From positions 1-41,495 of the forward strand of contig JAQUNZ010000014.1 in assembly GCA_028717345.1 (NCBI GenBank): DNA of 41,495 nt, in the 5' to 3' direction. Of the stretch, positions 7,275 to 15,180 are shown piece by piece. Both the position numbers and the translations under genes were made by a program. This stretch comes from Candidatus Methanoperedens sp. Its GTDB lineage: Archaea; Halobacteriota; Methanosarcinia; Methanosarcinales; Methanoperedenaceae. A model generated the notes under the pieces. That model saw nothing but the letters and a program-made list of their open reading frames with translations, ran no database searches and was not told where the DNA came from. Numbering within the stretch: the stretch's first letter is position 1; every line of letters starts with the position of its first letter.

Positions 7275-7562
7275 TTATTTATTCTCTTTATCAATTTTTT
7301 CCCAAATTTGATTAAATTCATTTAAATTTGCCTCCAAAGCTTTGGAAATAAAATACATAGCACCATATTTGTCGCCTTCCATCGTGATCACTCCGTTTTT
7401 TACAAGAACCTCCAGATGGTGCCTGATAGTCTTATAGTCCATATTCATAGACTCAGCTAACTGGTTAGCATTATAAGGCCTATCAATAAGACTCTTCAAT
7501 ATCATTGCGCGTGTATGTCCACCACGAGTTCCTGCAATCAGATACCATAGCAGTTTTTTCAG
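7275..7562 (-). CDS. Winged-helix (ArsR-like) transcription regulator, probable CTG start
   Basis: Small DNA-binding protein. The core NANQLAESMNMDYKTIRHHLEVLVKNGVI is a classic winged helix with the recognition helix at YKTIRHHL. The first ATG in frame (7505) would remove the segment LLWYLIAGTRGGHTRA, which I recall as conserved at the N-terminus of this archaeal family. Further upstream, GGAGG lies seven bases before CTG at 7562, with an in-frame stop two codons earlier. Starting there gives 95 residues. A TATA-like TTATATATTATAA lies near 7598-7611. Neighbouring genes for the membrane protein and YkgJ protein probably share its transcript. Confidence 0.75.
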   Translation of the reverse strand: MKKLLWYLIAGTRGGHTRAMILKSLIDRPYNANQLAESMNMDYKTIRHHLEVLVKNGVITMEGDKYGAMYFISKALEANLNEFNQIWEKIDKENK

Positions 7563-7627
7563 AAGTTATCCTCCTTCCTACCTAGTAGCAAATAAACATT
7601 ATAATATATAACTTTTGGTAATAATTA

Positions 7628-8239
7628 TTAAATTTGACCGCCATAACCGCGGACCTTAAAATCGGCGCAGTATTCCTTTGCGATCTCCCTGCATTCAGGA
7701 ATATTAACCGCAGGCAGGTTGACTACAGTAAACCGCAGTTCAATCCCGGATTTTGAGATTTCCCTGGCAAATTCAAGCATTTTGGAATAAGAGTTCTTAG
7801 ATTTCGGAACACACAGACGGTTATAGGTCTCTTCATCATGGGCGTTCAGGCTGACAGAAACAATTTTCATTCCCGCATCTGCCAGTTCTTCCGCTACCTT
7901 TCTTTCAGGATAGAGAAGTTTTGCATGACCGATGGTATCAAGGCGCACAATCATCCCGCGTGCAGAAAGCCAGCGTGTGATCTCCAGGACATCATCAAGG
8001 CGCACCAGCGGTTCCCCCAGACCTGTAAAAACAACTTCGTTGTATTTTTGGAGTTCAATATTTGAAAGTTCTTTTATGATGTCAGAAAGTGCTGGTTCCT
8101 TTACAAGCCTCAGGTTATAGCCATACACTCCATCAGAATAGCGCTTGATGCAAAAAACACATTCTGAAGTACACCTGTTAGTTATGTTAAGATACAGGTT
8201 TCCATGTGCTTCATAAATTATTGTGTCTTTCTTGTCCAT
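7628..8239 (-). CDS. Radical SAM protein, TatD-associated type
   Basis: 203-residue radical SAM enzyme. The [4Fe-4S] motif is CTSECVFC at about residues 23-30, preceded by GNLYLNITNR. The SAM-binding GLGEP motif and the SVSLNAHDEETYN segment are also present. The short length and the N-terminal motif match the family often linked to TatD nuclease (TIGR04038-like). Substrate unknown. It is a single gene, with no obvious ribosome-binding site before the ATG at 8239. No tatD gene is visible in the window. Confidence 0.8.
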   Translation of the reverse strand: MDKKDTIIYEAHGNLYLNITNRCTSECVFCIKRYSDGVYGYNLRLVKEPALSDIIKELSNIELQKYNEVVFTGLGEPLVRLDDVLEITRWLSARGMIVRLDTIGHAKLLYPERKVAEELADAGMKIVSVSLNAHDEETYNRLCVPKSKNSYSKMLEFAREISKSGIELRFTVVNLPAVNIPECREIAKEYCADFKVRGYGGQI

Positions 8240-8281
8240 TTCATTAGGTAATAAGTAAGTAATGCTTCTTATCCCTTTTCA

Positions 8282-9118
8282 TCACTTTGTTGTTACCTCA
8301 CATCCACCTTCTCCAACTATAACGGTATGCTCTGATTGCGCAACTATGGCACCGCTTGATTCTATCAATTCGAAATATTCCCGCAGCCCTTTCAGGTCAC
8401 CCGTATTCATTTCCGGAACCCATCTCCTTGCAAATGGGAGTGTGCCGAACCGTTCGCTGATCTTTTTATGCGCTGTTGTCCCTGCCTTTAATGCAGCATA
8501 GATATGCGGTTTTCCATATCTGATGTTTCCCGCCCCAGAGGTTGCGAACGGTTCTATGGCAAATACCATGTCTTTTTTTATTTTCCAGCTGAACACGCTT
8601 GCGTAATTCGGTATGTTAATGCCTGAATGGAGCATATATTGCTCAAGACTGTGCCCTGTCAGGTGCTTTATTGGAGTAAAACCGTGTTTTTTTATTGTTT
8701 GTTCGATAACTTTCCCGATCGTCCTGGTCTGGACACTGTCCCTTACTGAGAGAATAGCATTATCAAGCGCTTCTTCACATGCTTTTATTAACTTCGAATG
8801 ATGCCATGTTGCGACCTCGACTGTGCTTGCAGTATCAGCGATATAGCCTTCAATGTGTACCCCTATATCAATTTTAACAACATCCCCTCTCTTAAAGCGC
8901 GCTATATCATCGTCTGGCGTGTAATGCGATGCTATCTCGTTGATAGATATATTGCAGGGAAAAGCGATATTCCCTCCAAGATCTTTAATCCTGTTCTCGG
9001 CATATTCCGCAACCTCAAGCAATGGTACGTCCTCTTTAATTCTTGATCCTGCTTCTTTGCGTACAACAGAGGCGATCTTTCCTGCTTCAAGGTAATGTTC
9101 GCGGATATACTCGTTCAT
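8282..9118 (-). CDS. map: Methionine aminopeptidase, type II
   Basis: Removes initiator methionine from nascent proteins in the cytosol. The 278-residue pita-bread-fold protein has the metal-ligand motifs KIDIGVHIEGYIADTA (two Asp), TGHSLEQY (His), FAIEPFATSG (Glu) and SEHTVIVG (terminal Glu region). The helical insertion characteristic of the archaeal/eukaryotic type II enzyme lies between the last two. Its ATG overlaps the stop of the EamA transporter gene by four bases (ATGA), so the two are co-translated. Confidence 0.95.
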   Translation of the reverse strand: MNEYIREHYLEAGKIASVVRKEAGSRIKEDVPLLEVAEYAENRIKDLGGNIAFPCNISINEIASHYTPDDDIARFKRGDVVKIDIGVHIEGYIADTASTVEVATWHHSKLIKACEEALDNAILSVRDSVQTRTIGKVIEQTIKKHGFTPIKHLTGHSLEQYMLHSGINIPNYASVFSWKIKKDMVFAIEPFATSGAGNIRYGKPHIYAALKAGTTAHKKISERFGTLPFARRWVPEMNTGDLKGLREYFELIESSGAIVAQSEHTVIVGEGGCEVTTK

Positions 9119-9966
9119 GGCTCTCGTGTAACTATTGCCCCGCCAGCCAATATAAGTGCACCACCCATCATTACTGTGATCGAAATGCTATCATGGAGAA
9201 TTATGAGGGACAAAATAACAGCGCTCACAGGTTCTATTAATCCAAGAATACTTGCGTTTGCAGCCCTGACTTTTTTTAATCCGTTAAAATACAGAGATAC
9301 TGCAAGTATTGTGGGAAATACCGCAAGCATAAGAAGGTATATGCTATTTTCGATAATAATCCCGGAAGGCACAGCCGCCGCAGGCAAAAGAAGCAGCGCA
9401 GCTATCAGGAAGCTCCAGAACGCCTGGCTGTATCCTGAATAACTTTTACTTATATGCCTCGATGTCATTATCTGGAAGGCATATGAAATACCTGAGAGTA
9501 TCCCTGCGATTATTCCGGTTGATCGTACTGAAAACCCAATGCTCCCCGGCTCTACTATGAGTATAACGCCTGCTATGGAAAGAACAAGCGCTACCCATCC
9601 TTTTCCTGTGGAGCTTTCATTAAGCAGGAGAGGAGAAAATAGGGTAACATACACAGGAGCGGTGTACAGCAGCAGCACAGCGACCGGGACTGATGCGTTC
9701 AATATGGATTCAAAGAATGCCAGCATTGTAATTACCTGAAGGACGCTGAACAATACAAGGTAAGATCTCTTGTCGCTGAGCCTCAGTCTTGAGAGGTTAC
9801 CAGACAGCATTATAATCAAAAAAAGGATCACAAAAGCAAGAGCCACCCTGTAAAAAAGGATACTCAGTGCACTCATGCCGCTTATCATTTTTACAAGTAT
9901 CCCGGCAGTGCCCCAAAGCACAGCTGCCGTGATGATCTCACCGTAGCCTTTCCATATGAATTTCAT
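9115..9966 (-). CDS. EamA/DMT-superfamily transporter
   Basis: Predicted inner-membrane metabolite exporter. The 283 residues hold about ten helices in two EamA repeats. The first begins AAVLWGTAGILVKMI; the second is centred on the segment containing ISGISYAFQIMTSRHI and ends LGLIEPVSAVILSLIILHD. The LIEPV..A segment is typical of the second repeat. Substrate cannot be told from sequence. It lies three bases after nrdG2 and overlaps map, forming a three-gene unit. Confidence 0.88.
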   Translation of the reverse strand: MKFIWKGYGEIITAAVLWGTAGILVKMISGMSALSILFYRVALAFVILFLIIMLSGNLSRLRLSDKRSYLVLFSVLQVITMLAFFESILNASVPVAVLLLYTAPVYVTLFSPLLLNESSTGKGWVALVLSIAGVILIVEPGSIGFSVRSTGIIAGILSGISYAFQIMTSRHISKSYSGYSQAFWSFLIAALLLLPAAAVPSGIIIENSIYLLMLAVFPTILAVSLYFNGLKKVRAANASILGLIEPVSAVILSLIILHDSISITVMMGGALILAGGAIVTREP

Positions 9967-9969
9967 CGT

Positions 9970-10731
9970 TTAGATTATCCTTTCTTCCCCTTTTTCCCGA
10001 GTCCTTATCCTGACATCCTTTAAAAACGTCAGGTTTCCTGCAAGGACTGCAAGTTCATCCCTGGTAAGGGGCTTTTCTTTTCTTATATTCTCATCCGGGG
10101 CATATTCAGGGATGCCCTGCTGGAGGACATACGTGCAGTTGCGCCCTGCTATGCTCTTTGCTATTTCCGCGATATCGGCGGCAAAAGAGGGAAAAACAGT
10201 TGTCCTGACCTCAAGATCGACATCTTTAAGATTCAGTGTGCAAAGAGCTTTTTCTGCGGCATCAACGATGCCCCCGGTGATCTTCCTGTATTTTTGAGTG
10301 TCGCGGGGTGAAGTTTTGACGTCAAGGAATATCTTATCAATTAGCTTTTTCTTTATCAATCCCTCAAGCCGCTCCGTGTAATATCCATTTGTCTCTATTC
10401 CCACAAGAAGACCCTGCTCTTTTGTGAACCTGGCAAGACGCTCCAGTTCACGAGGGTGCGCTGTCGGCTCACCACCTGAGAAGACAACGGCGCTAATGAA
10501 GGTTTTTGCGTCAATGATCTGGTTCTCTATCTCCTCAATATCAACGACGTTTCCCTTCTTGAAGAGGGGTTCCAGCCTGTTTGAAATGTCAATGAAGTTC
10601 TTATTTGAACAGTAAATGCAGTCAAAATTGCAGCCATTGAAGAAAACTACAGAAACCGACCTGCCATACCAGTCTATCGTGGATACGGGAATCATTATGC
10701 CGCTAAAAACCTGTTTCATTATTTCACTCAT
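9970..10731 (-). CDS. Anaerobic ribonucleotide reductase activating protein (radical SAM, NrdG2 type)
   Basis: Radical SAM activase that installs the glycyl radical on class III ribonucleotide reductase. The 253-residue protein has the cluster motif CNFDCIYCSN at about residues 34-43, the SAM motif FSGGEPTAHP and the usual YGRSVSVVFFNGCNF lead-in. The gene starts at ATG 10731. A TTG one codon upstream is less likely, and there is no clear ribosome-binding site. First gene of the nrdG2-EamA-map unit. No reductase gene is in the window, so activation of another glycyl-radical enzyme remains possible. Confidence 0.82.
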   Translation of the reverse strand: MSEIMKQVFSGIMIPVSTIDWYGRSVSVVFFNGCNFDCIYCSNKNFIDISNRLEPLFKKGNVVDIEEIENQIIDAKTFISAVVFSGGEPTAHPRELERLARFTKEQGLLVGIETNGYYTERLEGLIKKKLIDKIFLDVKTSPRDTQKYRKITGGIVDAAEKALCTLNLKDVDLEVRTTVFPSFAADIAEIAKSIAGRNCTYVLQQGIPEYAPDENIRKEKPLTRDELAVLAGNLTFLKDVRIRTREKGEERII

Positions 10732-10805
10732 CAAAAAGATTAATAGTTAATAAACCAATTTGATAGAGGGCGTAATATTAAAACTTGCGCCTGAAAGGGT
10801 ATCAT

Positions 10806-10830
10806 ACAGCAATAGCTGTTATTTAAAAAC
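10806..10830 (+). promoter_or_regulatory. Inverted repeat next to TATA-like box, promoter of phasin-like/ubiB unit
   Basis: ACAGC (10806-10810) and GCTGT (10815-10819) form a small palindrome immediately upstream of TATTTAAA (10820-10827). The downstream ATG is at 10855 with CGGAGGA before it. The palindrome overlaps where TFB would bind, so it could be an operator. This is position-based inference. Confidence 0.35.
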
Positions 10831-10854
10831 GGGTAAATAAACGGAGGAATACAA

Positions 10855-11172
10855 ATGTCGGAAATGTCTGAAATGATAAGAAAGATGGGGCTGTTCAGTG
10901 TGGGGGTAATATCCCTGACACAGGAAAAAGCCGAAGAATTCACACAGGAAATGATAAAAAAAGGTGAGATGAGCAGGGAGGAAGGGAAGAAGTTCGTCCG
11001 GGAAGTCCTGTCTGAAAAGGAAAAGCAGGTAAAAGACCTTGAAGATAAGATAAATGAAAGGGTTGAGAACGTCATGAAGAAAAGCGGTGTGGTCATGAAG
11101 AGCGATATCTCAGCTCTTGAAAAGAAGATTGAAAAGCTGGAAAAGACCATTCAATCACTGTCAAAAAAATAG
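10855..11172 (+). CDS. Phasin-like coiled-coil protein
   Basis: 105 residues, highly charged and helical. An N-terminal amphipathic segment (MGLFSVGVISLTQEKAEEFT) is followed by a long coiled coil rich in Glu and Lys, ending ISALEKKIEKLEKTIQSLSKK. This matches the small phasin/polyhydroxyalkanoate-regulator-like proteins (COG3937 type) often encoded directly before UbiB kinases. Good ribosome-binding site CGGAGGA. It lies nine bases upstream of ubiB, with which it is surely co-transcribed. An anchoring or adaptor role for the kinase is plausible but unproved. Confidence 0.7.
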   Translation: MSEMSEMIRKMGLFSVGVISLTQEKAEEFTQEMIKKGEMSREEGKKFVREVLSEKEKQVKDLEDKINERVENVMKKSGVVMKSDISALEKKIEKLEKTIQSLSKK

Positions 11173-11181
11173 AGCTTCATC

Positions 11182-12864
11182 TTGCGTCTGCTGGATAACG
11201 AGTACGCCTACGTCAAACGATATCGCCAGATCGTTGACGTGATGGTGAGGCACGGCTTCGGGTATCTTGTTGAAAGGTTCGGTCTGCGTCCCTTTCGGTC
11301 ATTTCGTGAAAAGGTGTTCGGACCAAGACCGCAAATTGAGCCAGTGCAGGTATTGTCTGAAGCAGAAAGGCTACGCCATGCTCTTGAGGAACTCGGACCG
11401 ACTTTTATCAAGTTCGGTCAGATTTTAAGTACGCGGCATGACCTTGTGCCTGAGGCATACATAACAGAACTTGCAAGGCTCCAGGACGAGGTTGCACCTT
11501 TTGGTTATGATGAAGCAAGAAAAGTAATCGAAAGAGAGTTTGGGAAAAAAATCGAAGATGTTTTTTTATCTTTCGATCCCGAGCCGATAGCTGCTGCTTC
11601 AATAGGGCAGGTGCACCGCGCAAGGCTGCTCGAAGGAGATGAAGTTGCGGTCAAGGTGATGCGTCCTGGTGTGGAAAGACTGGTGGAGACCGACCTTGCG
11701 ATCATGATGAGCCTGGCAAGATTCGCCGAAAAGCATATTAAAGAGGGTAAATTTTTCAATCCGGTGGGATTTGTTGAGGAGTTTTCCCGCATAATCAGGC
11801 ATGAGATCGATTATGTACATGAAGCCAAGAACGCTGAGCGGTTTTACAATAATTTCGCAGGAAGCCAAACGGTCAAAATACCGAAGATATACTGGAAATA
11901 TATCACAAGACACGTCCTGACGCAGGAATATTCTGATGGCATCAAGATATCTGATATCGCGCAGATCGAGGCGTCAGGTCTGGATAAAAAAAAGGTCACG
12001 ATAGATATTGCAAATGCGTATCTTAAAATGATATTTGAGGATGGTTTTTATCATGCTGACCCACATCCAGGTAACATACTTGTGACACGTGAGGGGATTA
12101 TCGTATTTCTTGATTTCGGGATGGCAGGGTACGTCGATCCCGAACTCCGGGAATGCCTTGTAAACCTTGTAATAGCTATCCAGAGAAATGATGTTGGATT
12201 CCTTATTGAGGCTCTCACTGAGATGGGATTGATAGTGGATGGAGGCGAAAGCCCGGCGTTCAGGATCAAACTCGAGGAACTGATTAACCAGTACTACAGC
12301 ATGACCACGAAGTTCATTGACCCTGTAAGATTCCTGCGCGATCTTATCGATATCCTGATAAAGAGCAGGGGAAAGATCCCTTCGAATATCATGCTGCTGT
12401 CTAAGACCCTTATGATCAGGGATGAAATTGCCCGCAAGATCGATCCTGAACATAATTTTGCTGAACTTGTAGAACCTTATGTTAAGAAAATGATAGGGGA
12501 GCGCACCAGCCCTTCATATATACTTAAAGAGACCGCAAGGGCTGTGTGGGATTTTGCCAGGCTTGTTAAATCCCTTCCAAGGCGGGTGAATAATATCCTT
12601 GCTAAGGCAGAAAAAGGAACAATGAAATTTGAACTTGAACACCGCGGCTTTGAGGCGCTTGTGGAAGAACTGGATGTTACGAGCAACAGGGTATCGTTCA
12701 GCTTGATAATATCAGCGCTGATAGTTGGTTCGTCAATAATTATCACGACCGGAATGTCCCCCCGTTTCTTTGGTGTGCCGCTTCTGGGGATGTTCGGGTT
12801 CTTTATTGCAGGTGTTCTAGGGATGGGGCTGATAATATCCATCCTGAGGTCGGGGAAATGGTGA
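11182..12864 (+). CDS. ubiB: UbiB/AarF/ABC1 family atypical kinase
   Basis: Membrane-associated atypical kinase/ATPase linked to isoprenoid quinone or lipid metabolism. The 560 residues include the KxGQ motif LGPTFIKFGQILSTR (Lys77-Gln80), the A-rich loop AAASIGQVHRA, the catalytic loop HADPHPGNILV and the metal motif FLDFGMAG. Two C-terminal transmembrane helices lie at about 505-557 (..LIISALIVGSSIIIT.. and ..FGFFIAGVLGMGLIIS..). The start is TTG at 11182. The genome also makes menaquinone (mqnB-mqnD nearby), a plausible link. A diverged copy of bases 12652-12838 recurs at 14029-14215. Confidence 0.93.
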   Translation: MRLLDNEYAYVKRYRQIVDVMVRHGFGYLVERFGLRPFRSFREKVFGPRPQIEPVQVLSEAERLRHALEELGPTFIKFGQILSTRHDLVPEAYITELARLQDEVAPFGYDEARKVIEREFGKKIEDVFLSFDPEPIAAASIGQVHRARLLEGDEVAVKVMRPGVERLVETDLAIMMSLARFAEKHIKEGKFFNPVGFVEEFSRIIRHEIDYVHEAKNAERFYNNFAGSQTVKIPKIYWKYITRHVLTQEYSDGIKISDIAQIEASGLDKKKVTIDIANAYLKMIFEDGFYHADPHPGNILVTREGIIVFLDFGMAGYVDPELRECLVNLVIAIQRNDVGFLIEALTEMGLIVDGGESPAFRIKLEELINQYYSMTTKFIDPVRFLRDLIDILIKSRGKIPSNIMLLSKTLMIRDEIARKIDPEHNFAELVEPYVKKMIGERTSPSYILKETARAVWDFARLVKSLPRRVNNILAKAEKGTMKFELEHRGFEALVEELDVTSNRVSFSLIISALIVGSSIIITTGMSPRFFGVPLLGMFGFFIAGVLGMGLIISILRSGKW

Positions 12865-12938
12865 CCGGTTGAGGCGCGCGGAGGGGAAAGGGCTGGGGAT
12901 GTAGGGAAGGAGGCGCAGGATTTCACACCACCTCAAAG

Positions 12939-13037
12939 GTCGCAAAGATGGATCGACATATTTTATAAATCATGTTGTATTTAAATCTGGCGCCGCGCTA
13001 AAATAATAGCCAGGATGGACAGGAAGAACATGATTTA
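12939..13037 (+). repeat. Dispersed repeat, copy 1 (99 bp)
   Basis: Matches 13792-13890 over the same 99 bases with about nine substitutions and no gaps. Core shared segments are GTCGCAAAGATGGATCGACA and CTGGCGCCGCGCTAAAA, followed by a GGACAGGA-type segment. Similarity extends weakly upstream (CACCACC..CAAAG). It lies just after ubiB and before the toxin-antitoxin genes. Confidence 0.85.
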
Positions 13038-13057
13038 TATGCCGAAAGGATACGATT

Positions 13058-13288
13058 TTAAGGGTTAATTCTTGTTGCGGTATCATTGCGCTTTATTGAC
13101 TTATTTTTTACAATTAGTTCGCGTACTTTCGAAACCAGATGGACGGGGATTTCCATTACAGTGAGATTTCTATTCTTGAAGGCTAATTCATCTTCTTCTA
13201 CAGCTTCATCTTCAGTCTGTTTTTCGTAATGCGAAAGCACAGTCTTTACTTTCTTCTCATCCCAACCTTCTGGAAATCTATTCTTCAT
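13058..13288 (-). CDS. Putative antitoxin of a BrnT/DUF4258-like toxin-antitoxin pair
   Basis: 76-residue charged protein, MKNRFPEGWDEKKVKTVLSH... with an acidic segment (TEDEAVEEDELAF). Its C-terminus (MEIPVHLVSKVRELI) looks like a toxin-binding or dimerisation helix. It overlaps the upstream gene by four bases (ATGA), with the toxin-like gene first. I recall such FPxGWDE small proteins paired with DUF4258-like toxins, but cannot search. The pair sits between two 99 bp repeats, as expected for a mobile or accessory cassette. Confidence 0.65.
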   Translation of the reverse strand: MKNRFPEGWDEKKVKTVLSHYEKQTEDEAVEEDELAFKNRNLTVMEIPVHLVSKVRELIVKNKSIKRNDTATRINP

Positions 13289-13566
13289 CTCTTCTTTTGG
13301 CTCCTGCGTTTGTATGCAATCAATGGTTTGCCTATTAAATCAAAGGCTGTTATTACAAAAATACTTTTTGGCTTGGGATCAAGAACATATATCACCCTCA
13401 AATAGCGTCCAGCGCGTGTTTGACCAAGTGCTACCCTTGAACCATCTCTACCAGAACGGTCTTCCCCAGGCTTAGATAAGATGTCTTCCACTTCTTTTTC
13501 CGATACCATATGGTTGTAAATATGGGGCTGATCTGTCAGGGGATCAATATAATATCGTATGTTCAT
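13285..13566 (-). CDS. Putative BrnT/DUF4258-like toxin
   Basis: 93 residues with the compact fold seen in BrnT/DUF4258-type RNase toxins. It comprises MNIRYYIDPLTDQPHIYNH, an acidic helix (SEKEVEDIL), a beta-hairpin (GRYLRVIYVLDPKPKSIFVITAF) and a basic end (AYKRRSQKKR). The family call rests on this layout plus the overlapping acidic partner. AT-rich sequence with TATA-like elements lies just upstream (13585-13615). First gene of a two-gene unit. Confidence 0.62.
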   Translation of the reverse strand: MNIRYYIDPLTDQPHIYNHMVSEKEVEDILSKPGEDRSGRDGSRVALGQTRAGRYLRVIYVLDPKPKSIFVITAFDLIGKPLIAYKRRSQKKR

Positions 13567-14028
13567 TAGATATGCCCGGAACGATTGTTTATAATTTTAT
13601 TAATTCTGTCTTAACCTGAATTAATAAAAAGTCATCGGTTCTTCATTGGTGTATAATTGTTTAGTGATAGAGTCTAATAAACCGCAGATGAGAGGACTGT
13701 CAACAATATCAGCACGGATGGGGGAGGTCTTGGGTTTTGGGAGAATGGGGCACAGAATTCTAACATGAGCACCACCGCAAAGAACGCAAATGTCGCAAAG
13801 ATGGATCGACAGATTTTATAATTTATGTTGTATTAAAATCTGGCGCCGCGCTAAAAGAATAGCCGGGCTGGACAGGATGAACAGGATTTACAGGATCAAC
13901 AGACCCCATGTGTCTCATCCACGCATACACCTTTTCGCGCGGTGATCCGGTCGAAATAAAAACCGGCGGCATCACTTCGGTATGCAGCGACTGTACCGCA
14001 TATCCCATGCAGGGGAAGCCGGAAGAGC
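13567..14028. other. Accessory intergenic region, no credible gene
   Basis: About 460 bases between the toxin gene and the ubiB fragment. It holds the second 99 bp repeat and a GC-rich stretch (13900-14028) open in several frames on both strands, though none is a recognisable protein. One frame runs into the ubiB fragment without a break. The last part could be a remnant of an unrelated gene joined to the ubiB tail. Confidence 0.5.
13792..13890 (+). repeat. Dispersed repeat, copy 2 (99 bp)
   Basis: Second copy of the repeat at 12939-13037, about 91% identical, same orientation. Upstream it has the motif CCGCAAAGAACGCAAATG. It continues as GACAGGATGAACAGGATTTA followed by CAGGATCAAC, a tandem of CAGGAT-type units. 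Confidence 0.85.
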
Positions 14029-14295
14029 GAGGCGCTTGTGGAGGAACTGGATGTCACGAGCAACAGGGTATCCTTCAGCTTGATAATATCAGCGCTGATA
14101 GTTGGTTCGTCAATAATTATCACCACCGGAATGTCCCCCCGTTTATTTGGCGTGTCGCTTCTGGGGATATTCGGGTTCTTTATTGCCGGTGTTCTGGGGA
14201 TAGGGCTGATAATATTAAGATTTAAGTTAAACTTATCAATCCTAATCAAAATATCAAAATTTCTTGACTTTTGCAAAGTGTTAAGTACTAAATAG
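14029..14295 (+). pseudogene. Fragment of a second ubiB (C-terminal membrane segment only)
   Basis: Bases 14029-14215 align without gaps to 12652-12838 of ubiB with about 11 substitutions (94%). Only four change the protein (Phe to Leu, Pro to Ser, two Met to Ile); the others are synonymous. That pattern shows the copy was under protein-level selection before it was cut down, so it probably came from a diverged ubiB allele rather than a recent local duplication. It carries only the two C-terminal helices. After 14215 the reading frame continues into unrelated AT-rich sequence. Confidence 0.85.
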
Positions 14296-14333
14296 TCATT
14301 ACATTGTTCCATAAAAATTTAGGTGGTTACTAT

Positions 14334-14489
14334 ATGAGTGCTGCAGTCTGGATAGTAATAATATTACTAATTATAATAATTATGGTATTGCCAATAATTC
14401 CGATAGAAAATTGTGCAAAGCTTTTAGGATATAATGTGGCATGTGTTACACAGCATGTATCAGTAGTCCAATTGATATTTGGAAAATAA
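14334..14489 (+). CDS. Small membrane protein, 51 residues
   Basis: MSAAVWIVIILLIIIIMVLPI... is one long hydrophobic helix followed by a short polar tail with two cysteines (ENCAKLLGYNVACVTQHV). AGGTGGT lies seven bases before the ATG, a good ribosome-binding site. It stands 15 bases before the lipoprotein-like gene and may be co-transcribed with it. No family recognised. Confidence 0.55.
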   Translation: MSAAVWIVIILLIIIIMVLPIIPIENCAKLLGYNVACVTQHVSVVQLIFGK

Positions 14490-14503
14490 GGTGGATATTA
14501 AAT

Positions 14504-15068
14504 ATGTCTAAAACTCTCCCAAAAATATCTATTTTCATGGCAATAATAGTTATTGCAGCTATATTCTGGTTGCACGTCAAATGATGGCTCTTCTTCTGTT
14601 AAATTAACCAGTCCTATTAAAAATTGCAAAATGGTCAGTGTGCCATATCAAGAGCAAGTAGCTTATACTGAACAAGAGCCATATAATGCTTACGAAGATG
14701 AACAAGTTCTGCTAAAATATGAAGTAACAAATGCCTTAAAAAGTACAACACTTAAAGGCTTCGATGTTTGGGCTTATGGAGAGGTTACAGTCAGAAATTT
14801 AGATTCTGAAACGGGAAGTTTTACAGTGAAACAAACGATAACGACTTTAAATAATCCATCGAGTACCCAGCAATCTTCGCAATTTATCATGCCGAGCGAA
14901 TCAAAGATATTCCGACAGGAATATGATATTGATATGGGTGACGATTTTAACATCAACTATATAGTTGAACCAGGAACCAAGACTATCACCAAACAAGTTA
15001 CAAAATATAGAACTGTAACAAAATATAGAAGTGAAACTAAATATAGACAAGAAGAACAATGCACTTAA
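14504..15068 (+). pseudogene. Lipoprotein-like gene with a frame break after the signal peptide
   Basis: The ATG at 14504 opens a signal-like peptide (MSKTLPKISIFMAIIVIAAI) that stops at 14584. The downstream body starts in another frame with a lipobox (LYSGC) and runs to 15068. A one-base frame change near 14553-14570 would join signal peptide and lipobox exactly, so this was once, or still is, a single lipoprotein of about 185 residues. The body contains a predicted beta-rich domain (GEVTVRNLDSETGSFTVKQ). It ends in a repeated basic motif (TKYRTVTKYRSETKYR). Either a true mutation or an assembly error. Confidence 0.6.
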
Positions 15069-15180
15069 TTTACAAAATGAATACCACCCATGAATATAAA
15101 TTTCCAAGACCAAAGAAGAGGTTAGGAGATTTAAATTAATTTGTTTTTAGTCCTCAAGTTTGTTTTCTGAGATCTCAACA

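Noticed and set aside
12477-12926. Open frame antisense to the end of ubiB, echoed at 13896-14312
   Set aside because: Both are shadows of the ubiB tail and its diverged copy; sharing arises from the duplicated DNA.
12939-13890. CRISPR array
   Set aside because: Only two 99 bp copies 850 bases apart, with genes between them; no short regularly spaced repeats and no cas genes.
13908-14028. Several overlapping frames, one with CSDC-like cysteines, others joined to the ubiB fragment
   Set aside because: Open on both strands in GC-rich sequence with no start signals and no family I could recognise; left as unassigned remnant.
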